Shown: positions 17,333-25,219, counted from the first letter of the stretch. The stretch is 45,671 nt of DNA from a virus (IMGVR_UViG_3300045929_000065:1-45671); one strand, 5' to 3'. Program-made: numbers and translations. Notes: generated by a model not told the origin, from the sequence alone.

Positions 17333-18769
17333 TCAGATCCTCGTGGTGGCGATTGGCCGATCGGGCGGTTGCGCAGCGCGGCGCTGCAGCGCGGAGAGCG
17401 GCACGGCGTAGCGTTTCATCATCACGGCGTAGTAGGTGGCTTTCAGGATATCGTCGCGCTTGGCCACGATCTTGCCGTCCTTGCGGTGGGCCGAGCGCTT
17501 CTCGTCGAACCATTCGGACAGGTGGGCGAACACCTTGAAGCGCGCCGTCATCATGCGCTCGAGCAATTCGTCGACGATCGGCTCGACCGGCTGGCTGCCG
17601 CCCTTGTCGGTGAGCTCGCCAGGCGCGCGCGGGTAGCGCGCCGACTTGGCCAGCATGTTGACCCCGAGCTCGCGGTAGGCCTGCGCCAGGGTTTTGCCGC
17701 CGGCCTTCTCGCGGTTCATGCCGTCGTGCGGCCAGGCGACGGGAAGGAGGCGGTTGGCCTTGGTGAGCCAGGCGGCGTGATAGGGCGCGGTCTCGTGTGA
17801 CTTGCGATAGCAGTCGATGACGTAGATCACGTCGCTGTCGCGGTCCCAGGCGAGCTCGACGCCGGCGGCCGGGTGATCGATGCCGAAGTCGCAGCCCTTG
17901 ATGCGGGCCCAGTGGGTTGGGATCTCGAACGCCTCGACGGCGATGTCGTCGTCATCGAGCGGATAGAGCGCACCCTCGCCCATCATCGGGATGCCTTCGG
18001 TGCGGGCGCGCCGTTCGTGCATGCGGTAGGACTGCCGCAGCCGTTCCTTGTCGTGCTCGGACAGGTGCGGGGCGTCCTCCCAGGACGCGCCGCGCATCCA
18101 GATGCCGGGCCCACCGTCCTGGAAGTGCTGCACCAGTTCCGTCATGCCGAGCAGCGGGGTGAAGGTGACCAGCACGATGCCCTGGCTGGTGAGAATACGG
18201 GTCTGGCTTTCGGAGAAGATGCGGTAGTCGTCGGGCTCCTCGTCCATCCAGACGACATGCGGGGCGGCGCCCTGCCATTTGGTCCAGCCCTGCTCGTAGG
18301 TCTTGAGATTGCAGACCGAGACGCCGCCCGACTTGTGCAGGACCTGGAAGGTTTCGACGACGTTCTTGACGCCGGCCTGGCGGGTTTGCGGGATGTTGTG
18401 CAGGTACTTGCGCGGCACCCAGCCGGTGCCGAGCTTGTCGCCGAGACCGCCGAGCAGTTCGGCCTGCACGATGTCGCGCGAGGTCTCGTTGGTGGGCGAT
18501 CCGGTCCACACCAGGGTGGGTTTCTCGAACCGCTTGCCGGTCCACCATTCGGGATAGAAGCCGTGCAGATGGTAGGAGCATTCGCAGGCCGCGCTGATGG
18601 TCTTGCCGACCCGGTTGGCGGCCATCAGCATGCGTTCGGGATTGCGGGCGCCGGCCTCGTGGAATTCCATCTGCCACTGGTAGGGCTGGTAGGTGCGCAG
18701 CCGGTCGCCGGCGATCGTCCACTCGAAATGCTTGACGAGCTCAGCGAGCTTTTGCGGATCAGGCGCCAT
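17333..18769 (-). CDS. terL: terminase large subunit (DNA-packaging ATPase-nuclease)
   Basis: 478 residues from ATG 18769. ATPase: Walker A-like ANRVGKTIS (51-59, Lys56), Walker B VVWMDEE (172-178), coupling motif VTFTPLLG (201-208). Nuclease: RNase H-like acidic residues in KGCDFGIDHP (Asp294, Asp298) and VIYVIDCY (Asp319), as in Terminase_6-type proteins. This start is preferred over the in-frame one at 18865 because the upstream 32 codons encode, in another frame, the C-terminus of the HNH protein; the two genes overlap by 11 bp. It packages DNA through the portal. The small subunit lies far upstream in the same operon. Confidence 0.9.
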   Translation of the reverse strand: MAPDPQKLAELVKHFEWTIAGDRLRTYQPYQWQMEFHEAGARNPERMLMAANRVGKTISAACECSYHLHGFYPEWWTGKRFEKPTLVWTGSPTNETSRDIVQAELLGGLGDKLGTGWVPRKYLHNIPQTRQAGVKNVVETFQVLHKSGGVSVCNLKTYEQGWTKWQGAAPHVVWMDEEPDDYRIFSESQTRILTSQGIVLVTFTPLLGMTELVQHFQDGGPGIWMRGASWEDAPHLSEHDKERLRQSYRMHERRARTEGIPMMGEGALYPLDDDDIAVEAFEIPTHWARIKGCDFGIDHPAAGVELAWDRDSDVIYVIDCYRKSHETAPYHAAWLTKANRLLPVAWPHDGMNREKAGGKTLAQAYRELGVNMLAKSARYPRAPGELTDKGGSQPVEPIVDELLERMMTARFKVFAHLSEWFDEKRSAHRKDGKIVAKRDDILKATYYAVMMKRYAVPLSALQRRAAQPPDRPIATTRI

Positions 18770-18887
18770 AGCCCTGATGTTTCTTGGATGCCACGTTGTT
18801 GCAGATGCGGCAGTGGCGTCCGCGTTTGGATCGATATGTATTTTTCTCGTTGAACTCGTGCCCATTTACGCAATGGGTCTTAATTTT
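18759..18887 (-). pseudogene. HNH endonuclease, 3' fragment separated by an IS
   Basis: Reading on from the target duplication, the frame gives KIKTHCVNGHEFNEKN, TYRS and RHCRICNN before a TGA. This is the C-terminal zinc-binding module typical of phage HNH nucleases of the HNH_3 type (THC-GHE, CRxC). It lacks a start of its own and is the missing tail of the fragment at 20788-21086. Its stop overlaps the terL start. Confidence 0.85.
18880..18887. repeat. 8-bp target-site duplication, left copy
   Basis: TTAATTTT, identical to 20788-20795, directly abutting the left end of the insertion sequence. Eight bases is the normal duplication for IS1595-family elements. Confidence 0.95.
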
Positions 18888-18911
18888 GGGAACTATATAC
18901 ATGACTCCCTT
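18888..18911 (+). repeat. left terminal inverted repeat of the IS
   Basis: GGGAACTATATACATGACTC followed by CCTT; pairs with the right end reading GGGAATTATATACTTTACTC then CCTT on the minus strand. Confidence 0.9.
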
Positions 18912-18917
18912 TTCCGC

Positions 18918-19667
18918 TCACGCGGCCTCCAAGTCTTGGGTCGCTAGATGACACAGGAAGTCGCACGCCGGGACGATGGGGTTTGTGGTCGGCCAATCGG
19001 CCGGGATTTCATCTATGAAAATCCGCTCGCCCTTGATCCGCGTCAGGCGCGCGCCGATCTCCCGTGCGTAGGCCGCTGTCCGCGCGAAGTTGTCGGGAAA
19101 CTGCTGGCGGTACAGCGACCAATAGTCGGGGCTGGTCGCCTTCACGCATCCGGTTTGGAGGCAGTTCGCGTTCGGGAAGCCCATCGCGTAGGAGCGCGGC
19201 AACGCTATGCCCCAACTCTCAACCATCGCCAGCGTCGCGGCCTTGGTCACGCCGCCATCGATCAGCGGCGCGCGCACGATCAGTTCCGGGTAGTTGTCCT
19301 TAAGTGCGTCAAATCGGGCCTTGTCTTTGGCGTCCGCTGTATAGCCAAAAACGTGAGTGTCGGTCGGAAGCTGAAAGGCGATCCGGGGCGTGATCTTCAT
19401 TTCGCGAGTGCACGGCGCGCCCTCATTGCCCGCCATGTACCGCTCGCCCCGCCACACGTCCGGGACGCTGTGATACTTCTCGGATTGCAGCAGAGTGACC
19501 GACCGATTGAGGCGGCGCATCACGTCGGCCTCAAAGCGGTAGTTGTCCGGGTCTTCGTTGTTCGTCTCGCACCTGGCAATGATCGCTTCCGGATCATCCT
19601 GCAAAACCATGCGAGCCATGACGGCACTGGCAGCGCCGGTAGACCACCATGCGAGGGTGCGCGGCAT
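18918..19667 (-). CDS. PP-loop / phosphoadenosine phosphosulfate reductase-like passenger protein of the IS
   Basis: 249 residues. The N-terminus has WWSTGAASAVMAR, a PP-loop variant (S-x-G-x-x-S), as in PAPS reductase/adenine-nucleotide alpha-hydrolase-like ATPases of the type often found on mobile DNA. It has a Cys-rich middle (GAPCTREMK; NANCLQTGCVK) and DFLCHL near the end, compatible with metal or thiol chemistry. It lies wholly inside the insertion sequence, after the transposase and a 42-aa ORF, and ends 30 bases from the IS end. It is cargo, not a phage gene. The substrate is unknown. Confidence 0.75.
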   Translation of the reverse strand: MPRTLAWWSTGAASAVMARMVLQDDPEAIIARCETNNEDPDNYRFEADVMRRLNRSVTLLQSEKYHSVPDVWRGERYMAGNEGAPCTREMKITPRIAFQLPTDTHVFGYTADAKDKARFDALKDNYPELIVRAPLIDGGVTKAATLAMVESWGIALPRSYAMGFPNANCLQTGCVKATSPDYWSLYRQQFPDNFARTAAYAREIGARLTRIKGERIFIDEIPADWPTTNPIVPACDFLCHLATQDLEAA

Positions 19668-19668
19668 A

Positions 19669-19797
19669 CTAAGCCTTTCCCCGCTTCACGGCCGCACGCT
19701 TGCGACGGCGCGCGGGCGTCGTCTTGGGCTTCGGCCGGTAGCGCAGAACAACGTCCGCGATGGCGTCGAGAACCTTGGGCGGTTTCAGCTTTTTCAT
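19669..19797 (-). CDS. 42-aa basic ORF inside the IS
   Basis: Starts at ATGA overlapping the transposase stop (19794-19797), and ends one base before the start of the PP-loop gene. The product is highly basic (RRRKRAAVKRGKA at the C-terminus) with a short helical N-terminus MKKLKPPKVLDAIADVVLRY. The coupling suggests it is co-translated with both neighbours. No family was recognised. Confidence 0.55.
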   Translation of the reverse strand: MKKLKPPKVLDAIADVVLRYRPKPKTTPARRRKRAAVKRGKA

Positions 19798-20717
19798 GCG
19801 ATCAGCGCCTTGTAGGTCAGGCGCTTGCCCGCAACGCCGTCAATGAAGCTGCTGAGCCGTTCCAGCGTGTGCCGGGCCACGTTGCCGTCATTCAGGCGGA
19901 ATGCGAACTCGTCAACGTAGCGGCCGATATGCTTCGGACTGGCGTGGTGGTAGACGCCGATCAGGCCGCGTTTGAGAACTGCGAACACGGACTCGATGCC
20001 ATTCGTGGTGACGCCATCGCGGACGTATTCGCCCTCGCTGTGGTTCACGGTCGCGTGGTCGAAAAACAGCCCGCCCATGTCGCGATAGGCGCCAGCCTCA
20101 TCGGTGTGCAGCGTCGAGCCAACTTCGACGTTCTGCACGATAACGTCCTGAATGGTCTGAGCGTCCGTGCTGGCGAGCTTGACCGCCTTGGTGCGCCCGC
20201 CCTTGCCGCGCTCGCGCATGCCCAGCACGGCCGTCTTGCCGACCGTGCCGCGCCCGGCCTTCAGCTTTTTGTGTTCATGCTTGTTGGCCTCGATCCCGCC
20301 AACGTAGGTTTCATCAATCTCGACCAGCCCCTGCAACATCGTCATGTCGCCGCCGCACGCTTCCCGCAGCCGGTGCAGGACGAACCACGCGGACTTTTGC
20401 GTGATGCCGATCTCTTTCGAGAGTTGCAGGCTGGAGATGCCCTTGCGGGCCGTCACGAGCAGGTACATCGCGTAAACCCACTTGTGGAGGGGAACGTGGC
20501 TGCGCTCGAAAATCGTGCCGGTGCGCACCGTGAAGTCTTCCTTGCACTGGTTGCAGCGATAGAAGCCGCCTTTGCGGGTCGTGATCCGCTCGCCCAATCC
20601 GCAGACAGGGCAAGTCGGGCCGTTCGGCCAAAGCCGCCCCTCAAGGTACGTCCGGGCCGTCTCTTGGTCCGGGATCATCGCGAACAGTTCAAACGTCGAA
20701 ATAGTGGACTTGGACAT
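19794..20717 (-). CDS. IS1595-family transposase (DDE)
   Basis: 307 residues. N-terminal zinc ribbon CPVCG...CNQC (36-58), followed by the helix-turn-helix-like region KGISSLQLSKEIGITQKSA. The catalytic domain shows VEIDETYVGG (Asp135), LHTDEAGAY (Asp206) and the NGIE motif (Glu242), i.e. the ISXO2-like/IS1595 DDE fold. The length is normal and the frame is intact, so the element may still be active. The gene starts 70 bases from the right end of the IS. Confidence 0.93.
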   Translation of the reverse strand: MSKSTISTFELFAMIPDQETARTYLEGRLWPNGPTCPVCGLGERITTRKGGFYRCNQCKEDFTVRTGTIFERSHVPLHKWVYAMYLLVTARKGISSLQLSKEIGITQKSAWFVLHRLREACGGDMTMLQGLVEIDETYVGGIEANKHEHKKLKAGRGTVGKTAVLGMRERGKGGRTKAVKLASTDAQTIQDVIVQNVEVGSTLHTDEAGAYRDMGGLFFDHATVNHSEGEYVRDGVTTNGIESVFAVLKRGLIGVYHHASPKHIGRYVDEFAFRLNDGNVARHTLERLSSFIDGVAGKRLTYKALIA

Positions 20718-20763
20718 GGCAGACTTACCCCGATTTCACCGGCACAACATAGCAAAATCCGGC

Positions 20764-20787
20764 AAGGGAGTAAAGTATATAATTCCC
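20764..20787 (-). repeat. right terminal inverted repeat of the IS
   Basis: Read on the minus strand it begins GGGAATTATATAC and ends ACTCCCTT, matching the left end at 21 of 24 positions. Confidence 0.9.
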
Positions 20788-20795
20788 TTAATTTT
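20788..20795. repeat. 8-bp target-site duplication, right copy
   Basis: TTAATTTT, identical to 18880-18887 and directly next to the right end of the IS. Confidence 0.95.
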
Positions 20796-21086
20796 GTTGT
20801 GACGCCCTGTATGGCCGCGCCTCACATTTTCCTGCGGCGTGACGGCCTCAAGATGATCTGGATTGATGCAATGCCTTACGCGACACAAATGATCCAGCTC
20901 AAGACCTTCAGGGATCGAGCCGTTAGCGAACTGCCAAGCCAACCTATGCGCACTAACAGTGCGCCCTTTATATTTGAGACTTCCATATCCACCGGATACT
21001 CTCGCACCCTGCCACAAGCGACAGGCGCCCAACTCAATTGTGCGAGAAAATAATTCAGTGAGTGTGTCCATATCTGAATAATCCAT
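20788..21086 (-). pseudogene. HNH homing-type endonuclease, 5' fragment truncated by the IS
   Basis: Encodes about 99 native residues: CRLWQGARVSGGYGSLKYKG, then the HNH core LELDHLCRVRHCINPDHLE and QENVRRGHTGRHNK, after which the frame runs into IS DNA and stops at 20736. Joined to 18759-18879 it makes a 139-residue protein with the C-terminal zinc module. The start is 21086 or, less probably, the ATG at 21071. It overlaps the end of the glycosyltransferase gene. Such free-standing HNH genes commonly lie beside terminase genes. Confidence 0.85.
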
Positions 21087-21681
21087 AATGCCCGAGTTTA
21101 ATTGTCGGATCAGCTATCACTTTGAAACCGGCCTCTCTTGCAATCCTGCAAAAGAAGTAATCTTCCGACTCTAAGCAACCGTTGTGGATTGGGGTCATGT
21201 AGAGGGCAGGCACCATACCGTGCTGTCCTTCGTAAGTTCCGTGAACTGCCGCCAACTTTTCAATGACCTCACGCTTAATGAGCATGAAACCAGTGCCGGC
21301 GTAGTCAACTTCAAACGGTCCGGAAGGACATTCTTCTATCTTGACCAAACGGCCATTGCGCCATGCAGAAAGCGGCAGGTCAGACCGCTTCATACAGTAC
21401 AAACCCACGGCGACATCAGCGTCCATGTTCCAGAGCTTGGCGACGTCCTCGAGCTCGAACTCGATATCGGCATCGAGCCACATCATGAAGGCGTAACTGG
21501 TTTTGAGGAACGACGCGGTCATTTCCATACGCGCGCGATGCACCAGGCTTTCGTTGGAGCCGACATTCCAGTCATGCTCGACCCCGGCCTTGTGCAGCTC
21601 CTCCTTGAGCGCGAGGCAGGAGATGAAATGCGCGGCGGTGATCATGCCGCCATATGCTGGTGTAGCGAAGTAAATACTCAT
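21055..21681 (-). CDS. GT-A-fold glycosyltransferase
   Basis: 208 residues from the ATG at 21681, which overlaps the preceding stop as ATGA; the longer open frame is a shadow of the repeat protein. MSIYFATPAYGGMITAAHF is the N-terminal strand-loop of family 2-like enzymes, NESLVHRARMEM follows, and MMWLDADIEFE supplies the DxD metal/nucleotide-sugar motif. The C-terminal part has GTGFMLIKREV and LESEDYFFCRIAREAGFKV, the acceptor-side ED motif. It likely adds a sugar to a virion protein or host surface. It follows the 912-residue repeat protein, a candidate substrate. Confidence 0.75.
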   Translation of the reverse strand: MSIYFATPAYGGMITAAHFISCLALKEELHKAGVEHDWNVGSNESLVHRARMEMTASFLKTSYAFMMWLDADIEFELEDVAKLWNMDADVAVGLYCMKRSDLPLSAWRNGRLVKIEECPSGPFEVDYAGTGFMLIKREVIEKLAAVHGTYEGQHGMVPALYMTPIHNGCLESEDYFFCRIAREAGFKVIADPTIKLGHYGLFRYGHTH

Positions 21682-24416
21682 TTCTTCTTGCGTTCGTTGA
21701 AGATGTCGATGCGCGGCGGCCGACGCGCGCCTTTGGATACGATGGTGCGGGCGCCGGTATCGGGCGGGACCGGACGGCGCTTGGGCTTGCTCTCGGCGAA
21801 CACACGGCGCAGGGCCGATCCGGAGAATTTGGTGGTCTTGAAGCTCGTCTGCTGGCCGTGCAGGACGGCATTGATGGGCTTGTGCAGCACCTCGGTGGAG
21901 GTGATGTCCTGGAAGGTCTGCGGCTGGTAGCTCAGCGCCGCCCAGGCGATGATGGCGCGGAGCTGCTCGGGTTCCCCGGCCTGGGCTTGCAACTGGCCGG
22001 CGCCGGCGAATGTTGCACGTGCAACGAGCCGGGCGGTGACGGTGGCGGTGAGGCTGCCGGCAACCTGGAAAGTGGCGGCGCCCTGGTGGATACCCGGAGT
22101 AACGACTTCCGCTTGGGCGGCGAGATTGCCGGCGCCTGCGAAGATGGCCGATGCGCTCAGTGCGCCGGTGGTGGCGAACTGGACGCTGGCGTAGGAGATA
22201 ACCGCGCGGTCGACCGTGTCCTGCAGATCGGCGGACAGGCCGCCAGCGCCGCCGAACACTGCCGAAGCGCTGATGGCGCCGGGGATGGTGGCAGTAAGTG
22301 CGCCGGCGCCGCCAAACGTGGCCTGGATATTGGTGGTGGCGGTGGTCTGCGCGCTGAGTGCGCCGCTGCCGGCAAAGGTGGCCGAGATCGAATTGGTGAA
22401 GACTGCCGCGGTGAGGTTCGAGCTTTCGGGCGGGCTCGAGCCGACGGTATTGGTGGCGGTGACGTCGCAGAAAATCTGCTCGCCGGCATCGGCCTCGACC
22501 AGCGTGTAGGTATTGCTGGTCGCGCCGGCGATGGGGACGCCGACGTAATCGTTGTCGATGACGACCGGCAGCCCGCCGGAGGTGACGAGGTGGCGCCACT
22601 GATAGCTGTAGCTGGTGGGCGGGCCGGCCCAAGCGCCGGTCGTGCAGCTCAGCAGCTGGCCGACGGCGGCGGTTCCGGTGACGAGCGGCTTGATGATGTT
22701 GACCGGCAGCACCGCCGGGCCGGCAATTACAGCGTCAGCAGTGAGGCTGCCGGTACCGTCGAACTGCGCGGAGACGTTGAGGTACAGCCGTTCGTATGAC
22801 ACCAGGCCGCCGGCGCCATCGAAGCTGGCGGTGGCGAAGGTGTACCCTAGGGCGTCCGCTGCGAATGCGCCGGTTCCGGCAAAGGTCGCGGCCGCGACCA
22901 TGTTGGTGCTGGATGCGGCCGTGAGGCCACCGGCCCCTTGGAAGGTCGCTTCCAGGTTTACGAAATTAAGAAGGACGGCGTCGGCCGCGAACGCGCCGCT
23001 GCCGGCGAAGGCGGACGAGAGCTGATGGGTCTGAAGTGCGTTGGCGGTTAGACTGCCGGCGCCGGCAAAGGTCGCGGTGGCGACCAGGTTCTGCTGGGCG
23101 GTTGCCGACAGTGCGCCGGCGCCGGCGAAGGTGGCGGTAGCCCGTAGTCGCTGCTGGGCGGTTGCCGACAGTGCGCCAGCGCCATCGAAGCGGACCGAGG
23201 CTGCAAGCCGCTGCGCGGCGGTGGCGGTGAGCGCACCGGTTCCGGCGAACGCCGCCTCGCCGATCTTGACGACGACGCCGTTGGCGGCGAGCGAACCCGC
23301 ACCGGCAAAGGTGGCGGAAGCCGGAAGCCGCAGGGCGGCGGTTGCCGTGAGATTGCCGGCCCCTGCGAAGGTGGCCGCGATCTGGTGGGCCTGGGTGGCC
23401 GCGGCGGTGAGGCTGCCGGCCCCTTGGAAGGTCGCACGGACCTGCAGTTGGTGGACGGCGTCGGCGCTGAAACCACCGGCGCCTGCGAAGGTAGCCTCGC
23501 CGACGTGGGGGGCGGCAGTGGTGTAGCGGACGGCCGCGAACGAGACGTAAGCGTACCAGTCGGGATAGGCGTTGGCAGTGAGGCTGCCGGCGCCGGCGAA
23601 GGTCGCCGAGCCTGCATGGGCGGTGGCGGCGAGGGTATACTCGATCGCGGCGTAGGAAACGATGGCGCGGGCTGGAAAATCCGCATCGACGGTGAGCCCG
23701 CCCGCACCTGCCATGGCGGGTGGGGTGAGAGCGATGCGCATTGCCGCGCTGACAGTCAGGCCGCCGGCTGGCGCAAACGTTGCTGATCCAGCATGAGCAA
23801 TGGTGAAATTCGAAGAAACAACCCGCGTGCCTGCGCTCGACGCATTGCCGACGCGCATATTCACATCGGACGTGTTGTGGCCGCCGGCGCCTGTCCTTTC
23901 CCAGGCTAGTTGAATGAAAATGTATTCGTTGGAGACCGAGAACGCGCCGGGATTGAACGTCGCTGTCGTGGTCTGCGTGGTGCCGGTTTGCAGACTGCTA
24001 ACTGAAGTGCTGGCTATCTGTTGGCCCGACGTGATCTCGGTTGCGCCGCTGCCGTTGGCATTCGCACTGCGTAGCAACCGGCACCGAATGCGGCCTGAGC
24101 AACCGGTTGCCGTGGTCGCCCGCGCGGCGAAGCGTACTTCCCAATTAGCGTTAGCAAATGATCCGGTGTAGGTGTTGGTCGATCGAAAACAGTCGCCGTT
24201 GGTCGTGTCGATCGTGCCGTCAGGATCAGTTGTTGCCGTGAATGTAGCGAGAGCCTGTTCAGCGCCCGCTTTCAGCGGCGAATGATTATTGGTAGCGTTA
24301 CCAGCGATCCATCCAACCGGACCAGTAGCGGTGACCTCGGTGCCCGGATCAGTCTCCGACATCTCCTGATGGACGCTGGCCAGCGCACTTGTGGCGAACC
24401 ACGTCAATGCAGCCAT
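21678..24416 (-). CDS. 912-residue surface protein with ~22 short beta repeats and an Ig-like insert
   Basis: The N-terminal ~200 residues form a beta-rich domain. From there about 22 copies of a 13-residue motif, consensus ATFAGAGxLTAxA, recur every 20-30 residues to the C-terminus, interrupted by one Ig-like domain (SYSYQWRHL ... GATSNTYTLVEADAGEQIFC). The last ~60 residues are basic. Similar DNA (TTGCCGTGAGATTGCCGGCC-like) recurs along the gene. No signal peptide or membrane segment. It sits among fibre genes and before a glycosyltransferase, so an appendage or head fibre is likely. Repeat number is probably variable by recombination. Confidence 0.6.
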   Translation of the reverse strand: MAALTWFATSALASVHQEMSETDPGTEVTATGPVGWIAGNATNNHSPLKAGAEQALATFTATTDPDGTIDTTNGDCFRSTNTYTGSFANANWEVRFAARATTATGCSGRIRCRLLRSANANGSGATEITSGQQIASTSVSSLQTGTTQTTTATFNPGAFSVSNEYIFIQLAWERTGAGGHNTSDVNMRVGNASSAGTRVVSSNFTIAHAGSATFAPAGGLTVSAAMRIALTPPAMAGAGGLTVDADFPARAIVSYAAIEYTLAATAHAGSATFAGAGSLTANAYPDWYAYVSFAAVRYTTAAPHVGEATFAGAGGFSADAVHQLQVRATFQGAGSLTAAATQAHQIAATFAGAGNLTATAALRLPASATFAGAGSLAANGVVVKIGEAAFAGTGALTATAAQRLAASVRFDGAGALSATAQQRLRATATFAGAGALSATAQQNLVATATFAGAGSLTANALQTHQLSSAFAGSGAFAADAVLLNFVNLEATFQGAGGLTAASSTNMVAAATFAGTGAFAADALGYTFATASFDGAGGLVSYERLYLNVSAQFDGTGSLTADAVIAGPAVLPVNIIKPLVTGTAAVGQLLSCTTGAWAGPPTSYSYQWRHLVTSGGLPVVIDNDYVGVPIAGATSNTYTLVEADAGEQIFCDVTATNTVGSSPPESSNLTAAVFTNSISATFAGSGALSAQTTATTNIQATFGGAGALTATIPGAISASAVFGGAGGLSADLQDTVDRAVISYASVQFATTGALSASAIFAGAGNLAAQAEVVTPGIHQGAATFQVAGSLTATVTARLVARATFAGAGQLQAQAGEPEQLRAIIAWAALSYQPQTFQDITSTEVLHKPINAVLHGQQTSFKTTKFSGSALRRVFAESKPKRRPVPPDTGARTIVSKGARRPPRIDIFNERKKK

Positions 24417-24417
24417 G
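24402..24417. repeat. 16-bp imperfect direct repeat, left flank of endonuclease VII gene
   Basis: CGTCAATGCAGCCATG; matches CGTGATTGCGGCCATG at 24905-24920 in 13 of 16 bases. On the minus strand both encode a start ATGGC(C/T)GCA, suggesting duplication of the start region of the 912-residue gene when the endonuclease gene arrived. Confidence 0.55.
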
Positions 24418-24421
24418 ACGG

Positions 24422-24447
24422 GCTCCCATTTGTGCTAGTGTGGGAGC
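24422..24447. promoter_or_regulatory. hairpin covering the start region of two divergent genes
   Basis: GCTCCCA (24422-24428) and TGGGAGC (24441-24447) form a 7-bp stem ending immediately before the ATG of the endonuclease VII gene. On the minus strand the same stem holds GGGAG, the likely ribosome site of the 912-residue gene. Folding could limit translation of either gene (inference). Confidence 0.5.
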
Positions 24448-24909
24448 ATGAAAACAGAAGATCAGAAACGAGCAGCCCGCGAAGCAATGCAGCGCTGGCG
24501 CATGCGCAATCCGGACAAGGTCCGCGCTGCAAACAAAAAACATTGGGAAGAAAACAAGGAATATCATTTATCCCGAAACAAAAAGTGGGTGAGCGCAAAT
24601 GGCGAACACCTTCGAAGATACAGGCGCGATCACTATTACAAAACGCGCGATCAGCAACTGATATGGAAACGAATCGGGGCTCTACGCAAAAAATATGGCT
24701 TGGAATTAAGCGACGTTCTCGCCATGTGGAACAAACAAAATGGAAGATGCCGCATCTGCGAATGCAACATCCAACAAGATGGGCCGCGAACCCACATCGA
24801 CCACTGTCACAATACTGGACGCATTCGCGGACTTCTATGTTCAGGATGCAATAGGATGCTTGGTCGTGTCGAACGCCTTCTGCCACGCATTCTTGAGTAT
24901 CTAGCGTGA
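24448..24909 (+). CDS. recombination endonuclease VII-like (HNH) nuclease, opposite strand insert
   Basis: 153 residues. The N-terminal half is basic and helical (RNPDKVRAANKKHWEENKEY). The C-terminal half has the endonuclease VII/HNH zinc fold: CRICECN, THIDHCHNTGRIRG, LLCSGCNRMLG. It is the only plus-strand gene within the ~31-kb minus-strand late operon and is visibly more A+T-rich than its surroundings, both signs of a selfish free-standing nuclease. Either DNA-junction processing or homing is possible; orientation and flanking repeat favour homing. Confidence 0.8.
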   Translation: MKTEDQKRAAREAMQRWRMRNPDKVRAANKKHWEENKEYHLSRNKKWVSANGEHLRRYRRDHYYKTRDQQLIWKRIGALRKKYGLELSDVLAMWNKQNGRCRICECNIQQDGPRTHIDHCHNTGRIRGLLCSGCNRMLGRVERLLPRILEYLA

Positions 24910-24920
24910 TTGCGGCCATG
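24905..24920. repeat. 16-bp imperfect direct repeat, right flank of endonuclease VII gene
   Basis: CGTGATTGCGGCCATG; partner of 24402-24417. It lies two bases from the stop of the upstream 98-residue gene, the spacing expected of the original start of the 912-residue gene. Confidence 0.55.
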
Positions 24921-24922
24921 GC

Positions 24923-25219
24923 TTATTCTTCCAATTGCCATGCCTTGGCGTCACACATGGCGCGCGCACTCGCCTCCTCGAACTTCCTGTGCGATGTCCA
25001 GCGACCGAACTTCACGCCCCACTGGCGCAACAGCGGCCCAATGTCGGCGGTCGACACGATATCGCCATCGACCATGAAATAGTGATCGCCGCCAGAATGA
25101 GTGTAAACCTTGTCACCGATCTTCTGGATGATGAACAGCACACCATCGCTCGGCGCCTGCTCAAACGGACCATCCGTCGAGTCGAAAATGCGACCGTCGT
25201 CGTAGTAGATGCGCCACAT
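24923..25219 (-). CDS. 98-aa hypothetical protein in the fibre region
   Basis: Start at 25219 is preferred over the ATG at 25225, because GGAGGG is then 7 bases away. The product MWRIYYDDGRIFDSTDGPFE contains FIIQKIGDKVYTHSGGDHYF and a helical C-terminus. The ribosome site is one arm of a perfect hairpin ATCCCTC/GAGGGAT just upstream, so translation may be structure-controlled. No family was recognised. Confidence 0.6.
   Translation of the reverse strand: MWRIYYDDGRIFDSTDGPFEQAPSDGVLFIIQKIGDKVYTHSGGDHYFMVDGDIVSTADIGPLLRQWGVKFGRWTSHRKFEEASARAMCDAKAWQLEE

Larger units (their letters stand above)
18888..20787 (-). mobile_element. IS1595-family insertion sequence, 1,900 bp, with passenger genes
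   Basis: Bounded by inverted ends that both begin GGGAA (18888-18911 and 20764-20787; 21 of 24 bases match) and by the 8-bp duplication TTAATTTT. It carries a transposase gene, a 42-codon ORF and a PP-loop/PAPS-reductase-like gene, all on the minus strand in the same direction as the late operon. The element sits inside an HNH endonuclease gene. Removing it with one copy of the duplication restores that gene exactly, so the insertion is recent or at least undecayed. Confidence 0.95.

Noticed and set aside
18948-21053. 701-codon plus-strand frame over the insertion sequence
   Set aside because: It runs antisense through the transposase and passenger genes and across an IS boundary, so it cannot be an ancestral gene.
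24404-24919. Minus-strand frame antisense to the endonuclease VII gene
   Set aside because: Cys-rich nonsense composition; the plus strand encodes a clear HNH fold. Its start codon is only notable as a duplicated start region.
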